Source: Streptococcaceae bacterium
GTDB lineage: Bacteria > Bacillota > Bacilli > Lactobacillales > Streptococcaceae
Assembly: GCA_031259195.1 (NCBI GenBank)
Contig: JAIRLR010000094.1
Span: 1-9,227 of the forward strand
DNA: 9,227 nt
Direction: 5' to 3'
Shown here: positions 1 through 6,858 of the stretch, piece by piece
How the letters are laid out: every line of letters begins with the position of its first letter
How positions within the stretch are numbered: position 1 is the stretch's first letter
Program-made: the position numbers and the translations under genes
Notes under the pieces: model-generated
Databases searched by the model: none
Seen by the model: only the letters and a program-made list of their open reading frames with translations
Told to the model about the DNA's origin: nothing

Positions 1-100
1 AGAAGAGGACCACCAAGGCAAGAAGAGAAAGACCGAAGCAAGAAGAGGAAGAGCGAGGCAAGAAGAACAAGAGGAAAGCAAAAAGAAGAACACCAACTCA
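1..100 (+). repeat. Degenerate 20-bp purine-rich tandem repeat, five units
   Basis: Units fall exactly at 1-20, 21-40, 41-60, 61-80 and 81-100. Each starts AGAAGA or AAAAGA and ends in CA, with a consensus near AGAAGAGGAAGACCGAAGCA. The first T in the window is at position 98, so positions 1-97 contain no T and no + strand frame can hold a stop codon. The unit length is not a multiple of 3, so successive units encode different charged peptides and the protein repeat would be 20 residues long. The last unit merges into the conserved TPTQDIL codons of gpsB. The left boundary is outside the window. Confidence 0.85.
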
Positions 101-497
101 AGATATTTTAAACCAGCAGTTCTCAATGAAAATGCGTGGATATGATCCAGAACAAGTTGATGAATTTTTAGATAATATTATTCGAGATTATGAAGCATAT
201 ATGCATAAAAATTTTGCTCTTCAGGAAGAAAATGCACGTTTACAAGCCAAGATTGCTAATATGGCAAAAGTACAGCAAGCTGTAGCTCCAGCCTCTAGTA
301 AGCGAAGTGCAAAACAAAGTTCTGCTGTAAGCAATTTTGACATTTTAAAGCGTTTATCTAATTTAGAGCGAGAAGTTTTTGGTAGTAAATTGGTACAAGA
401 AAAGCAATTAAAAAGAACTGCTAAAACACAAGAAGTTGAGATTGAAGCTTTCGTAGAGCCAGAGATTATTGATGATCAAGCAACTCGTTTGATTTAA
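3..497 (+). CDS. gpsB: GpsB cell-division regulator, 5' end outside the window, with atypical charged N-terminal extension
   Basis: GpsB is a small cytosolic DivIVA-like coiled-coil protein that docks class A PBPs and other wall proteins at the septum and balances septal and lateral synthesis. The DivIVA/GpsB signature is clear: TPTQDIL (90-110), then MKMRGYDPEQVDEFLD from 126, then a coiled-coil stretch (FALQEENARLQAKI). The family's hallmark C-terminal helix follows as NFDILKRLSNLEREVFG, after which an unusual acidic tail runs to the TAA at 495-497. The ATG at 126 is not a good start: conserved family sequence (TPTQDILNQQFS) lies in frame before it, and starting there would remove the first helix of the PBP-binding domain. 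The frame stays open to the window edge through a 20-bp repeat region containing no possible start codon, and encodes a Lys/Arg/Glu-rich segment where the family normally has MxNxxL just before TP. The true start is therefore upstream of the window, or the gene has lost its start. Identity is secure; the N-terminus and functionality are uncertain. Confidence 0.88.
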   Translation, partial: KRTTKARRERPKQEEEERGKKNKRKAKRRTPTQDILNQQFSMKMRGYDPEQVDEFLDNIIRDYEAYMHKNFALQEENARLQAKIANMAKVQQAVAPASSKRSAKQSSAVSNFDILKRLSNLEREVFGSKLVQEKQLKRTAKTQEVEIEAFVEPEIIDDQATRLI

Positions 498-519
498 GAA
501 CCTGTTAACTTATCTCCAA
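498..519 (+). mobile_element. Solo IS/MITE terminal repeat (22 bp) at the gpsB-mraZ junction
   Basis: These 22 bases are identical to the left end of the 465-bp element downstream (5405-5426). They begin with GAACCTGTTAAC, the core also found at 8909-8920. The sequence follows directly on the gpsB stop codon TAA (495-497), which matches the TNA target triplet seen at the other ends. Identity with the downstream element stops at 519/520, where mraZ coding sequence begins, and no partner end is present. I read this as a scar from an element-mediated deletion or recombination. Confidence 0.8.
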
Positions 520-520
520 G

Positions 521-781
521 TTAGCGTCTGCTAATCCCAAAGCACGCCAGCTACAAAGGTTTTACTTTGTCTTTGCCAGTCCCAGTGAGTTCGATAAACA
601 AGGTTGTGTGAATATCCCGTAAGCCTTACGTGAGTGGGGCAACTTGCAAAAAAATTGCGTGATTGTGGGCAATCCCAACTGCATTGAAATTTGGGATGAA
701 GGTTGTTGGAGCAAGATGAACGTGGCAACAGAAGAAAATATCGAAGAGATTTTTGCGGCGATGGAAGAGTTCGGTTTTTGA
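521..781 (+). pseudogene. mraZ: mraZ remnant, 5'-truncated and with an internal stop
   Basis: MraZ is a DNA-binding, AbrB-like repressor that heads the dcw operon and binds repeats in its own promoter. In the frame ending at the TGA (779-781) the C-terminal half is recognisable: ARQLQRFYF, then SEFDKQGCVNIP, a stop TAA (620-622), then ALREWGNLQKNCVIVG and IEIWDE. These match the second MraZ repeat (RFFFSGA.E.ELDKQGRVNIP..LREYA.L.KECVVIGV..RIEIW). The first half of the gene and its start are missing; the sequence joins an IS terminal repeat instead. The TAA sits where families often have Gln, so a CAA-to-TAA change is plausible. The GA usually found after RFFFS is also absent. No functional MraZ can come from this locus. 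Minus-strand open frames here are shadows. Confidence 0.9.
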
Positions 782-802
782 TTTGCGAAAGTGGTCGTTG
801 CG

Positions 803-1756
803 ATGAGTGATGATTTTTATCATTATACGGTGATGCTAAAAGGGACAGTAGATGGTTTAAATATCAAAACTGATGGAATTTATGTGGACTGTACTTTAGG
901 AGGCGCTGGTCATAGTGAGTATCTTTTATCGCAGTTAGGCGAAAATAGCCATCTTTACGTTTTTGACCAAGATATGACAGCGATCGAACATGCCAAAAAA
1001 CGCTTATCATCGTTTATCGATAAAGGCATAATTACTTTTATAAAGTCAAATTTCCGTAACTTAAAAGTAACATTGAACGATTATGATATTAAGCAAGTGG
1101 ATGGTTTTATCTATGACTTAGGAGTTTCGTCAGCGCAACTTGATCAAGCAGAACGCGGTTTTAGTTACCATCAAGATGCACCACTAGATATGCGAATGAA
1201 CTTAGATAGTAAAAAAACAGCATATGATGTAGTGAATTCGTACTCTTATAATGACTTAGTTCGTATCTTTTACCGTTATGGGGAAGAGAAGTTTTCTAAA
1301 CAAATTGCAAGGCAAATTAAGCAAGCACGAGCTATCAAACCAATAAAAACAACTGGCGAATTAGTTGAATTAATAAAAAAAGGTATCCCCGCAGCCACAA
1401 GAAGATATGGTGGTCATCCAGGAAAGCGCATCTTTCAGGCAATCCGCATTGAAGTAAATGATGAGCTTGGTGTGATAGAAGATTCTTTAGAGCAAGCTGT
1501 TGAGCTGTTAAGTGTTGGCGGACGGATTAGTGTTATTACTTTTCATTCGCTGGAAGATAGAATTGTAAAAACGATATTTAAAAAATATAGCACACCTCCT
1601 GAGTTACCTCCAGGGTTACCAGTCACACCTTTTGATGTGCAACCAACCTTAAAACTGATAAATCGCAAGCCTCAACTTGCATCTAAACAAGAGTTAATGG
1701 AAAACAATCGCTCTCGTTCAGCAAAATTAAGAATTGTTGAGCGAATAAGAAACTAG
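803..1756 (+). CDS. rsmH: 16S rRNA m4C1402 N4-methyltransferase RsmH (MraW)
   Basis: RsmH uses S-adenosylmethionine to methylate N4 of C1402 in 16S rRNA, in the decoding centre. From the ATG at 803 the protein has 317 residues, the usual family length. It carries the SAM-binding motif [12 protein letters not shown] (about residues 27-38), [15 protein letters not shown] followed by RGFSY and [29 protein letters not shown], and [14 protein letters not shown] prefer ATG 803 because [13 protein letters not shown] aligns with typical starts such as M-(A/S)-x-F-x-H-x-TVLL; an in-frame GTG at 791 would add MVVA. Neither has a strong ribosome binding site. AGTGG (790-794) is a weak candidate for the ATG, which would make the GTG part of the site. 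The mraZ remnant ends 21 bp upstream and no promoter is obvious between. The ftsL ribosome binding site begins right at the rsmH stop, so the two are co-transcribed. Confidence 0.96.
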   Translation: MSDDFYHYTVMLKGTVDGLNIKTDGIYVDCTLGGAGHSEYLLSQLGENSHLYVFDQDMTAIEHAKKRLSSFIDKGIITFIKSNFRNLKVTLNDYDIKQVDGFIYDLGVSSAQLDQAERGFSYHQDAPLDMRMNLDSKKTAYDVVNSYSYNDLVRIFYRYGEEKFSKQIARQIKQARAIKPIKTTGELVELIKKGIPAATRRYGGHPGKRIFQAIRIEVNDELGVIEDSLEQAVELLSVGGRISVITFHSLEDRIVKTIFKKYSTPPELPPGLPVTPFDVQPTLKLINRKPQLASKQELMENNRSRSAKLRIVERIRN

Positions 1757-1771
1757 GAAGGAGAAGATGAA

Positions 1772-2140
1772 ATGGCTGAACTTGATCAATATTTACCAGC
1801 TAACAACTACAATTATGATGAATGTACAAAAGAAGCTGTTAGCGACGAGCTGGTTGAAGTCATGGATTCTCAACTTCCCAAACGAAAATTATTGAAAATT
1901 TCAAGAATTGAAAAAATTGTCTATCTGACAATTGCGCTAGTAGCAGTTACTTTTGCTTTTGCCATTATTTACTCTATTACGACGGTGCAGACGATTAATA
2001 ATAAAAATGCAATAATAAAAGCTGAAAATGATAAAATTCAAGAGTCCGTTGATGAGCTGCAGCAAAAAGTAAATGAGTTACTACGTGCAGATCGCATAAA
2101 GAAAATTGCCAAGAAGAAAGGACTTTCTGATAATAAATAA
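1772..2140 (+). CDS. ftsL: Cell division protein FtsL
   Basis: FtsL is a single-pass bitopic divisome protein that pairs with FtsB/DivIC and helps activate septal peptidoglycan synthesis. The 122 residues show the expected layout: a cytoplasmic N-terminus (1-47, acidic then KRKLLK), one membrane span (about 49-69, IVYLTIALVAVTFAFAIIY), and an external coiled coil (about 73-108, NNKNAIIKAENDKIQESVDE onward). The tail ends in KIAKKKGLSDNK; the A-x-K-x-GL pattern near the end is typical of FtsL. The start has a strong ribosome binding site, AGGAAGGAG at 1755-1763. A nearby ATG at 1767 lies in another frame and is rejected. Sequence conservation in this family is low, so the call rests on topology plus position between rsmH and pbp2X, which is decisive. 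Confidence 0.92.
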   Translation: MAELDQYLPANNYNYDECTKEAVSDELVEVMDSQLPKRKLLKISRIEKIVYLTIALVAVTFAFAIIYSITTVQTINNKNAIIKAENDKIQESVDELQQKVNELLRADRIKKIAKKKGLSDNK

Positions 2141-2173
2141 TCCTGCAAAAGAAGATCAGAAAGATTAGATACA

Positions 2174-4408
2174 ATGAAGTTATTTAAAAGAATAAATGCA
2201 GGTGATTTGCAACTTGCAGATAATCGAAAACGTGTGGGAAAAATGTTATTTTATACAACCCTCGTTTTTTTTGTTATCTGTGCTTATAAGATTACCAAGA
2301 TCACGATTACCGGAAAAATTGGTGGTATATCTTTAAAACAGCAAACGCAAGAATTATATAAAGGACGTCGTGTTATCAAAGCTAAACGAGGTCTTATTTA
2401 TGATCGCAATGGAAAACCCATTGTTGAAAATATTAGCTCTTACTCTGTAAAAGCAATTCTTTCAAAAAGCTTTGTTAAAGGTGAAAAAAAATTTTATGCC
2501 CAAGAAAAGGATTTCTATAAACTTGCAAGTATTTTAGATAAATGTTGTGGAATTAAAAAAGAAAATGCAATCAAAATTATGGAAAAAGGAGTAAAAAAAA
2601 ACCTCTACCAAGTAGAATTCGGCACAAAAGGACGCGGATTAACATTAAATGATCGACAAAAAATTCAACAAAAGATGCAAGAGCAAGAATTAGAAGGTCT
2701 CTTTTTTGATGAACACCCTGGACGTCATTATCCTAATGGCGAGTTTGCTTCGCATTTAATCGGCTATACCAAATCAGATGAAAAAAAAGAAGAGAATAAA
2801 ATTTTCGGTGTTTTTGGTTTAGAGAATGCTTATGAAAATGTGTTGGCTGGAAAAGATGGAGAAGCTATCTATGAAAAAAACTTAACTGGTAATATGGTGC
2901 CAGGAACACAGATTGTTAAAAAAAAATCAATAAATGGAAAGGATCTTTATACAACTCTTGATTTACGTTTACAAAGCCGTTTAGAAATTTTGATGGAAAA
3001 AGCGCAAAAAGAACAAAGGCCAGAAAATATGACAGCTATTTTGATGTCAGCAAAAACTGGCGAAGTTTTAGCAATGTCGCAGCGTCCATCTTTTAATCCA
3101 GATACAAAAAAAGGGCTAGCCAATAAGTCAATGAATTGGAAAAATATTCCTTTTCAAGATAATTATGAACCTGGCTCAACGATGAAAATTATTACAACAG
3201 CAGTGGCGCAAAATGAAGGTAAATTTCATCCAAACGAAACTTTTATTGCAGGTGCGCGAACAATTTACGATAAATTAATTGGCGATTGGGATTATAATGA
3301 TCAAAGAGTAGGTATTCATCAAAAGACCTTTCTTCAAGGATTAGCATCTTCCAGCAATGTGGCAATGACTTACTTAGAGGATAAAATCGGGGATAAATTA
3401 TTTAATTTATATCAACAACGTTTTGGCTTTGGTCAATTTTTAGATAATGGGATTGGTCAAGAAGCATATGGAAATTTACCTAAAATAGAAAATCCACTTG
3501 ATATGACAATGTCTGCTTTTGGTCAAAGTATTGATGTAACAGGAATGCAGATGATGCGAGCCATTAGTGCGGTTAGTAATAATGGAGCAATGTTAGAGCC
3601 ACATGTTGTTTCCAAAATTGTAAGTCCCAATACAAAGGCTGAAAGAAAGGTTGCAAAAGAAGTAGTAGCTTATCCGATTACGAAAGAAACAGCGCAAAAG
3701 ACACGTGATTATTTAACCCAAGTTGTAAAAGATCATGAATATGGATTGGGATATAGTAAAGTCTTGGAAAAGGAATTGTATCAAGTTCCAGGATATAATA
3801 TTTCCCCAAAAACAGGGACGGCTCAAGTTGCTCTTCCTAATGGTACAGGATATGTCGCAAATCATTATTTGCACTCAATTGCGATCATTGCTCCAACAGA
3901 AGATCCTCAGTTTATTTTATATGTAACAATTAAGTTTCCAGGATATTCTGATGATGTGGAGATGTTATCTAAGATTACAAATCCTTTATTAAAACAAGCA
4001 CTGGAGTCAGGGACCAAAGAGCCAAAAGAAGAGAAAAAAAGAGCTACTGCAAAAGTGAGCGTTCCATATTATAAAGGCAAAAGTCCACAAGATGCCGAAA
4101 ACGAAGCTAGGCATGATGTTTTACAACCAGTGCTAGTTGGTGATGGCACAGTAGTTAAAGAGCAATCTATCGCAGCGAAAACCAAAGTTCAGCCTAATAC
4201 CAAGATCATTTTTCGAGCAAATGGCAAAATGCAAATGCCGGATATCATTGGCTGGAGAAAAAAAGATATCGACACACTAGCTAAGCTGATGAATATTGAT
4301 GTGAAGTACTCAGGTAAAGGTGTGGTAGCAATCGCCCAAAGTATAGGCTCTTACTTAGATATTCAAGAAGGAGAGCAGGTAAAAGTTAAGATGGGAAAAC
4401 TAGAATGA
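2174..4408 (+). CDS. pbpX: Penicillin-binding protein 2X, septal class B transpeptidase with two PASTA domains
   Basis: This is the monofunctional D,D-transpeptidase of the septum (FtsI family), which cross-links peptidoglycan outside the membrane and is inhibited by beta-lactams. The 744 residues are close to the pneumococcal PBP2X length. Order: short cytoplasmic tail, membrane span (about 24-41), dimerisation domain starting at [16 protein letters not shown] (65-80), then the transpeptidase domain. Catalytic motifs are intact: S335-T-M-K338 (in YEPGSTMK), S393-S-N395, and K546-T-G548 (in SPKTGTAQV). Two PASTA domains follow (about 626-683 and 685-741, the second beginning MPDIIGW), linked by a charged segment [12 protein letters not shown]. 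The ribosome binding site is weak (AGAAAGA, 2158-2164), and 33 bp separate the gene from ftsL. The stop lies 13 bp before mraY. Nothing suggests truncation. The symbol ftsI would also be acceptable. Confidence 0.96.
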   Translation: MKLFKRINAGDLQLADNRKRVGKMLFYTTLVFFVICAYKITKITITGKIGGISLKQQTQELYKGRRVIKAKRGLIYDRNGKPIVENISSYSVKAILSKSFVKGEKKFYAQEKDFYKLASILDKCCGIKKENAIKIMEKGVKKNLYQVEFGTKGRGLTLNDRQKIQQKMQEQELEGLFFDEHPGRHYPNGEFASHLIGYTKSDEKKEENKIFGVFGLENAYENVLAGKDGEAIYEKNLTGNMVPGTQIVKKKSINGKDLYTTLDLRLQSRLEILMEKAQKEQRPENMTAILMSAKTGEVLAMSQRPSFNPDTKKGLANKSMNWKNIPFQDNYEPGSTMKIITTAVAQNEGKFHPNETFIAGARTIYDKLIGDWDYNDQRVGIHQKTFLQGLASSSNVAMTYLEDKIGDKLFNLYQQRFGFGQFLDNGIGQEAYGNLPKIENPLDMTMSAFGQSIDVTGMQMMRAISAVSNNGAMLEPHVVSKIVSPNTKAERKVAKEVVAYPITKETAQKTRDYLTQVVKDHEYGLGYSKVLEKELYQVPGYNISPKTGTAQVALPNGTGYVANHYLHSIAIIAPTEDPQFILYVTIKFPGYSDDVEMLSKITNPLLKQALESGTKEPKEEKKRATAKVSVPYYKGKSPQDAENEARHDVLQPVLVGDGTVVKEQSIAAKTKVQPNTKIIFRANGKMQMPDIIGWRKKDIDTLAKLMNIDVKYSGKGVVAIAQSIGSYLDIQEGEQVKVKMGKLE

Positions 4409-4421
4409 GAGCGAAAAAATA

Positions 4422-5405
4422 ATGCTAAAGTATGTTTTACCTTTTGTAATAAGCTTTTTATTAGTAATATGCGCAACGCCGCAATTTATTAAATACTTTC
4501 AGATGAAAAAATTGGGGCAGCCAACACTGGAAGATGTAAAGCAGCACGCGCAAAAGCTGGGAACTCCTACTATGGGTGGTGTTGTTTTCTTGTTTAGCGC
4601 CTTATTTTTTGCAATAATTTACGCTGTGTATTTTCAGTTATTGACGCTAGACTTTGTCGCACTTTTATTTATTTTGCTTTTATATGGGGCGTTAGGTTTT
4701 GGAGATGACTTTTTAAAAGTTTTTTGCAAGCAAAATGAAGGATTGAAGCCAAAACAGAAGTTTTTAGGACAGATTTTGGGCGGCATGATTTTTGTCTTAA
4801 TTTTATTATATAAAGGTTTACCGCTGGAGCTAAATTTATTTGGCTTGCTCAGTTTTAATTTGGGCTGGTTTTATCTGGTTTTTATTATTTTTTGGATAGT
4901 GGGCTTTTCCAATGCGGTAAATCTAACAGATGGAATTGATGGACTAGTTGCAGTTTTAGTAAGTATTTCACTAGCTGCATATGGTGCGATTGCTTGGGTA
5001 CAAAAGCAGTATGATGTGCTGGTGTTCATTGTTGCATTGATCGGAGCGTTGTTAGGATTTTTTGTGTTTAATAAAAAACCTGCGAAAATTTTTATGGGTG
5101 ATATCGGCTCTCTAGCGCTAGGGGCTGTGCTTGCTGCCATTTCAATTCAACTGCATCAGGAGTGGACTTTGCTATTAATTGGGATTGTTTATGTCCTTGA
5201 AACGATTTCCGTTATGTTGCAAGTTGCGTATTTTAAGTTAACCGGCGGGAAGCGAATTTTTCGGATGACGCCGATTCATCATCACTTTGAGTTAGGTGGC
5301 TTTAGCGGTCAAGGAAAAGCATGGAGTGAGTGGCAAGTTGATCTGTTGTTTTGGTTTGTTGGCTTGTTGGGTGCGATAGGTACACTTTGGTATTTATTCT
5401 TTTAG
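4422..5405 (+). CDS. mraY: Phospho-MurNAc-pentapeptide transferase MraY
   Basis: MraY is the integral membrane enzyme that transfers phospho-MurNAc-pentapeptide from UDP to undecaprenyl phosphate, forming lipid I. The 327 residues form a polytopic membrane protein of family-typical length with the diagnostic motifs: KLGTPTMGG (45-53), the Asp pair GFGDD (92-96), [12 protein letters not shown] (164-175), [15 protein letters not shown] (220-234) with Asp227, and the TPIHHHFE loop (283-290). The ribosome binding site is weak (GAGAG, 4407-4411). The stop TAG (5403-5405) straddles a mobile-element junction: TA belongs to the chromosome and G is the first base of the inserted element. Removing the element and one TTA copy regenerates the same TAG, so the protein is unchanged. 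Downstream, murD and murG, the usual partners, are absent; a convergent AP endonuclease gene lies there instead. Confidence 0.97.
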   Translation: MLKYVLPFVISFLLVICATPQFIKYFQMKKLGQPTLEDVKQHAQKLGTPTMGGVVFLFSALFFAIIYAVYFQLLTLDFVALLFILLLYGALGFGDDFLKVFCKQNEGLKPKQKFLGQILGGMIFVLILLYKGLPLELNLFGLLSFNLGWFYLVFIIFWIVGFSNAVNLTDGIDGLVAVLVSISLAAYGAIAWVQKQYDVLVFIVALIGALLGFFVFNKKPAKIFMGDIGSLALGAVLAAISIQLHQEWTLLLIGIVYVLETISVMLQVAYFKLTGGKRIFRMTPIHHHFELGGFSGQGKAWSEWQVDLLFWFVGLLGAIGTLWYLFF

Positions 5406-5428
5406 AACCTGTTAACTTATCTCCAATT

Positions 5429-5559
5429 GCGAACTGCCTTAACGATTGACAAGCGCAGCTTGACAGAGTTTAGGCAGGATGTACCTACTCGGTGCGAACT
5501 GCCTTAACGAGTGTCTTGCGAGGCTTGGCAGAGTAAAGGTGCGGATGTACCTACTCGGT
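5429..5559. repeat. Two imperfect ~65-bp direct repeats inside the element
   Basis: Unit 1 is 5429-5493 and unit 2 is 5494-5559. Both start GCGAACTGCCTTAACGA and end GGATGTACCTACTCGGT, with a diverged middle. A third copy appears to begin at 5560 (GCGAC) but stops at once. Unit 1 folds as a hairpin: 5434-5443 pairs with 5468-5477 (nine of ten positions), enclosing CAAGC (5450-5454) and GCTTG (5458-5462). In unit 2 CTGCC (5499-5503) can pair with GGCAG (5527-5531) instead. Confidence 0.85.
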
Positions 5560-5608
5560 GCGACTTTTCTGGTAATGCTTGCCTTTCTTCGTCAAAAGAT
5601 ATGCCTAA

Positions 5609-5656
5609 GTTCTTTACGATTTGTTCAAGCTTTGCTTGATTACAAATCGTTAGAAC
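5609..5656. other. Long imperfect hairpin inside the MITE-like element
   Basis: Nested complementary blocks form one stem: GTTCT (5609-5613) with AGAAC (5652-5656), ACGATTTGT (5616-5624) with ACAAATCGT (5642-5650), and CAAGC (5626-5630) with GCTTG (5634-5638). The loop is TTT and the internal bulges are small. Nineteen base pairs in 48 nt is well beyond chance. No T-run follows, so it is not a standard intrinsic terminator. Confidence 0.75.
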
Positions 5657-5685
5657 GAAAGCCTCGAAATAGCCTCTCTAAACCT

Positions 5686-5759
5686 GCGTTTCCGGTAAAA
5701 GAAAACTTCGTTTTCTCTTATCTGTTACCTAGAAGCTTATGCTTTTAGCCTAGAAACGC
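5686..5759. ncRNA. Branched stem-loop structure, candidate structured RNA or folded DNA
   Basis: An outer stem GCGTTTC (5686-5692) with GAAACGC (5753-5759) encloses two hairpins. The first has GGTAA (5694-5698) with TTACC (5725-5729) and an inner AGAAAAC (5700-5706) with GTTTTCT (5710-5716) around a TTC loop. The second has CTAGAAGC (5729-5736) with GCTTTTAG (5741-5748), containing one G-U pair, around a TTAT loop. The two hairpins compete only for C5729. This is the layout of a three-way junction. I recognise no known RNA family, no promoter was identified, and the same pairing could act at the DNA level during transposition. Confidence 0.4.
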
Positions 5760-5769
5760 GTAAAAATTT

Positions 5770-5833
5770 CTCAAAAAAAACCTGGCAGGTTTACAAGTTG
5801 TTTTGAGCTTAATTGATTACAAACTTGGTAAAC
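5770..5833. other. Overlapping hairpins near the right end of the element
   Basis: AAACCTG (5778-5784) and CAGGTTT (5786-5792) form a palindrome around G5785, enclosed by CTCAAAA (5770-5776) with TTTTGAG (5801-5807). Alternatively GTTTACAAGTTG (5789-5800) pairs imperfectly with CAAACTTGGTAAAC (5820-5833). The two folds share bases and exclude each other. No T-run marks a clear intrinsic terminator. Confidence 0.5.
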
Positions 5834-5892
5834 GCAATCCCATCAATAGACAGACAAGTTAACAGGTTCTTAGATAAAATATTTTTTTGCCA

Positions 5893-6654
5893 TTATAGAT
5901 TAATATCTAATTCCACTGGGCAGTGATCGCTGCCAAAGATATCCATATGAATTTTGGCTTCTTTAATTTTGAGTTCAAGATCGTTGCTAGTTACAAAGTA
6001 GTCAATGCGCCATCCAGCGTTATTTTTGCGGGCATTAAAGCGGTAGCTCCACCAAGAATATACGCCGCTAACATCTGGATATAGGTAACGAAAGGTGTCA
6101 GTAAAACCAGCGTCTAAAAGTTTGGTGAATTTGGCGCGCTCTTCTGGCGTAAAACCGGCATTTTTACTATTTGTTTTCCAGTTTTTCAGATCGATATTTT
6201 GATGAGCGACATTTAAGTCGCCGCAAAGAATGACTGATTTTTTTTGTTTGAGATTTGTTAGATATGTACGAAAATCATCTTCCCATTTTTGCCGATACTC
6301 TAAACGTTGCAGTTGATTTTGTGAGTTTGGCGTATAGCAGACAATAAAGAAAAAAGTTTCAAATTCCAGAGTAATCAAACGTCCTTCTTGATCGTGTTCT
6401 TCAATTCCTATACCGTAAAAAACATTTAACGGCTTATTTCTTGTCCAAGTGGCAACTCCTGAATATCCCTTTTTGACCGCATAATTCCAATAATCGTAGT
6501 AACTTTCAAATTCAATATCAATTTGCCCTTCTTGCAGCTTGGTTTCTTGGATTGCGAAGATATCGGCATTAAAGTTTTGCATAATTTCTTTAAAGCCTTT
6601 TTTTTCGATAGCGCGTAAACCATTAACGTTCCAACTGATTAGCTTTAATGCCAT
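5893..6654 (-). CDS. exoA: Exodeoxyribonuclease III family AP endonuclease (ExoA/Xth)
   Basis: This Mg2+-dependent enzyme cleaves DNA 5' of abasic sites in base excision repair and usually has 3'-5' exonuclease and 3'-phosphatase activity. At 253 residues it has the length of the Gram-positive ExoA group and all active-site motifs: SWNVNGLRA (Asn9), IQETKLQ (Glu37), EGR (90-92), YTPN (107-110), LCGDLNVAH (Asp146, Asn148), YSWWSYR, GWRIDYF (Asp218) and GSDHCPV (Asp243, His244). The start is the ATG at 6652-6654, with a good ribosome binding site AAGGAGAG at 6658-6665 on the minus strand. It converges on mraY, with the MITE-like element between their 3' ends. The upstream tRNA-Arg points the same way 74 bp away, so read-through from the tRNA promoter is possible; no convincing promoter of its own is visible. 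Confidence 0.96.
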   Translation of the reverse strand: MALKLISWNVNGLRAIEKKGFKEIMQNFNADIFAIQETKLQEGQIDIEFESYYDYWNYAVKKGYSGVATWTRNKPLNVFYGIGIEEHDQEGRLITLEFETFFFIVCYTPNSQNQLQRLEYRQKWEDDFRTYLTNLKQKKSVILCGDLNVAHQNIDLKNWKTNSKNAGFTPEERAKFTKLLDAGFTDTFRYLYPDVSGVYSWWSYRFNARKNNAGWRIDYFVTSNDLELKIKEAKIHMDIFGSDHCPVELDINL

Positions 6655-6728
6655 TCTTCTCTCCTTTTTTATATGATAAAATCTTGATGTGATAGAAAGT
6701 TGACTTTATTTTTTTGTTAAAATTTTGA

Positions 6729-6803
6729 TGTTCACGGCCGGAGTCGAACCGGCAACCTACCGCTTAGGAGGCGGTTGCTCTATCCTGCTTAAGCTACATG
6801 AAC
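6729..6803 (-). tRNA. tRNA-Arg (anticodon CCU)
   Basis: The minus strand folds into a complete 75-nt cloverleaf: acceptor GTTCATG/CGTGAAC with one G-U pair, D stem GCTT/GAGC, anticodon stem ACCGC/GCGGT around loop CTCCTAA, a 5-nt variable loop, and T stem GCCGG/CCGGC around TTCGACT. The anticodon CCT (complement of 6766-6768) reads AGG, so the charge is arginine. The discriminator is A and CCA is not encoded. The gene stands alone, transcribed away from the antiporter and toward exoA. Confidence 0.95.
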
Positions 6804-6819
6804 GCATTTTATGTTTTTC

Positions 6820-6828
6820 ATTATAGCA
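6820..6828 (-). promoter_or_regulatory. Extended -10 promoter for tRNA-Arg
   Basis: On the minus strand TGCTATAAT is a consensus -10 (complement of 6820-6825) preceded by the extended -10 TG. It sits 16 bases before the tRNA 5' end, so transcription would start roughly 9-10 nt upstream of the mature tRNA. A perfect TTGACA (complement of 6831-6836) lies only 5 bp from the -10, too close to be its -35, so I rely on the extended -10. Confidence 0.6.
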
Positions 6829-6858
6829 AATGTCAACTCTAAAGAGGGAGTAGTTTAA

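Larger units (their letters stand above)
5405..5869. mobile_element. 465-bp non-coding MITE-like element with 18-bp inverted ends and TTA target duplication
   Basis: The left end GAACCTGTTAACTTATCT (5405-5422) and the inverted right end (5852-5869, reading GAACCTGTTAACTTGTCT on the minus strand) match at 17 of 18 bases. Direct TTA triplets flank the element (5402-5404 and 5870-5872). A TNA target duplication with a GAACC-type end fits IS5-family (IS1031/IS427-like) transposition. No believable coding frame exists inside; the longest open frame (5479-5748) runs through repeats and stem-loops. Contents in order: two 65-bp direct repeats, a 5609-5656 hairpin, a branched 5686-5759 structure, and two overlapping hairpins at 5770-5833. 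It is probably non-autonomous and mobilised by a transposase acting on the same ends; the IS at 8909 shares the first 12 bases. It fills the entire gap between mraY and exoA. Confidence 0.85.

Noticed and set aside
1..100. CRISPR array or origin iterons in the 20-bp repeat
   Set aside because: The units are contiguous without spacers, diverged and low-complexity, and they run in frame into a coding gene.
126..128. ATG 126 as the gpsB start
   Set aside because: Conserved GpsB sequence (TPTQDILNQQFS) precedes it in frame, and there is no ribosome binding site.
791..802. GTG at 791 as the rsmH start
   Set aside because: It adds MVVA before a family-typical N-terminus and has no ribosome binding site; ATG 803 fits better, though GTG cannot be excluded.
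531..823. Two short minus-strand open frames over the mraZ remnant
   Set aside because: They are antisense shadows; the + strand frame matches MraZ motif by motif.
5479..5748. 89-residue open frame on the + strand inside the MITE-like element
   Set aside because: It runs through the direct repeats and hairpins, repeats MYLLGA only because the DNA repeats, has no ribosome binding site and resembles no protein I know.
5897..5910. TAGAT/ATCTA palindrome as a terminator between mraY and exoA
   Set aside because: A five-pair AT-rich stem is too weak, and it lies within the end of exoA.
6673..6678. TATCAT on the minus strand as a -10 for exoA
   Set aside because: No -35 stands at a proper distance, and the start would leave only about a dozen bases before the ATG.
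6831..6836. Perfect TTGACA on the minus strand as the -35 for tRNA-Arg
   Set aside because: It is only 5 bp from the TATAAT, far below the 16-18 bp needed. Pairing it with CATAAA 17 bp downstream would put the start inside or at the tRNA.
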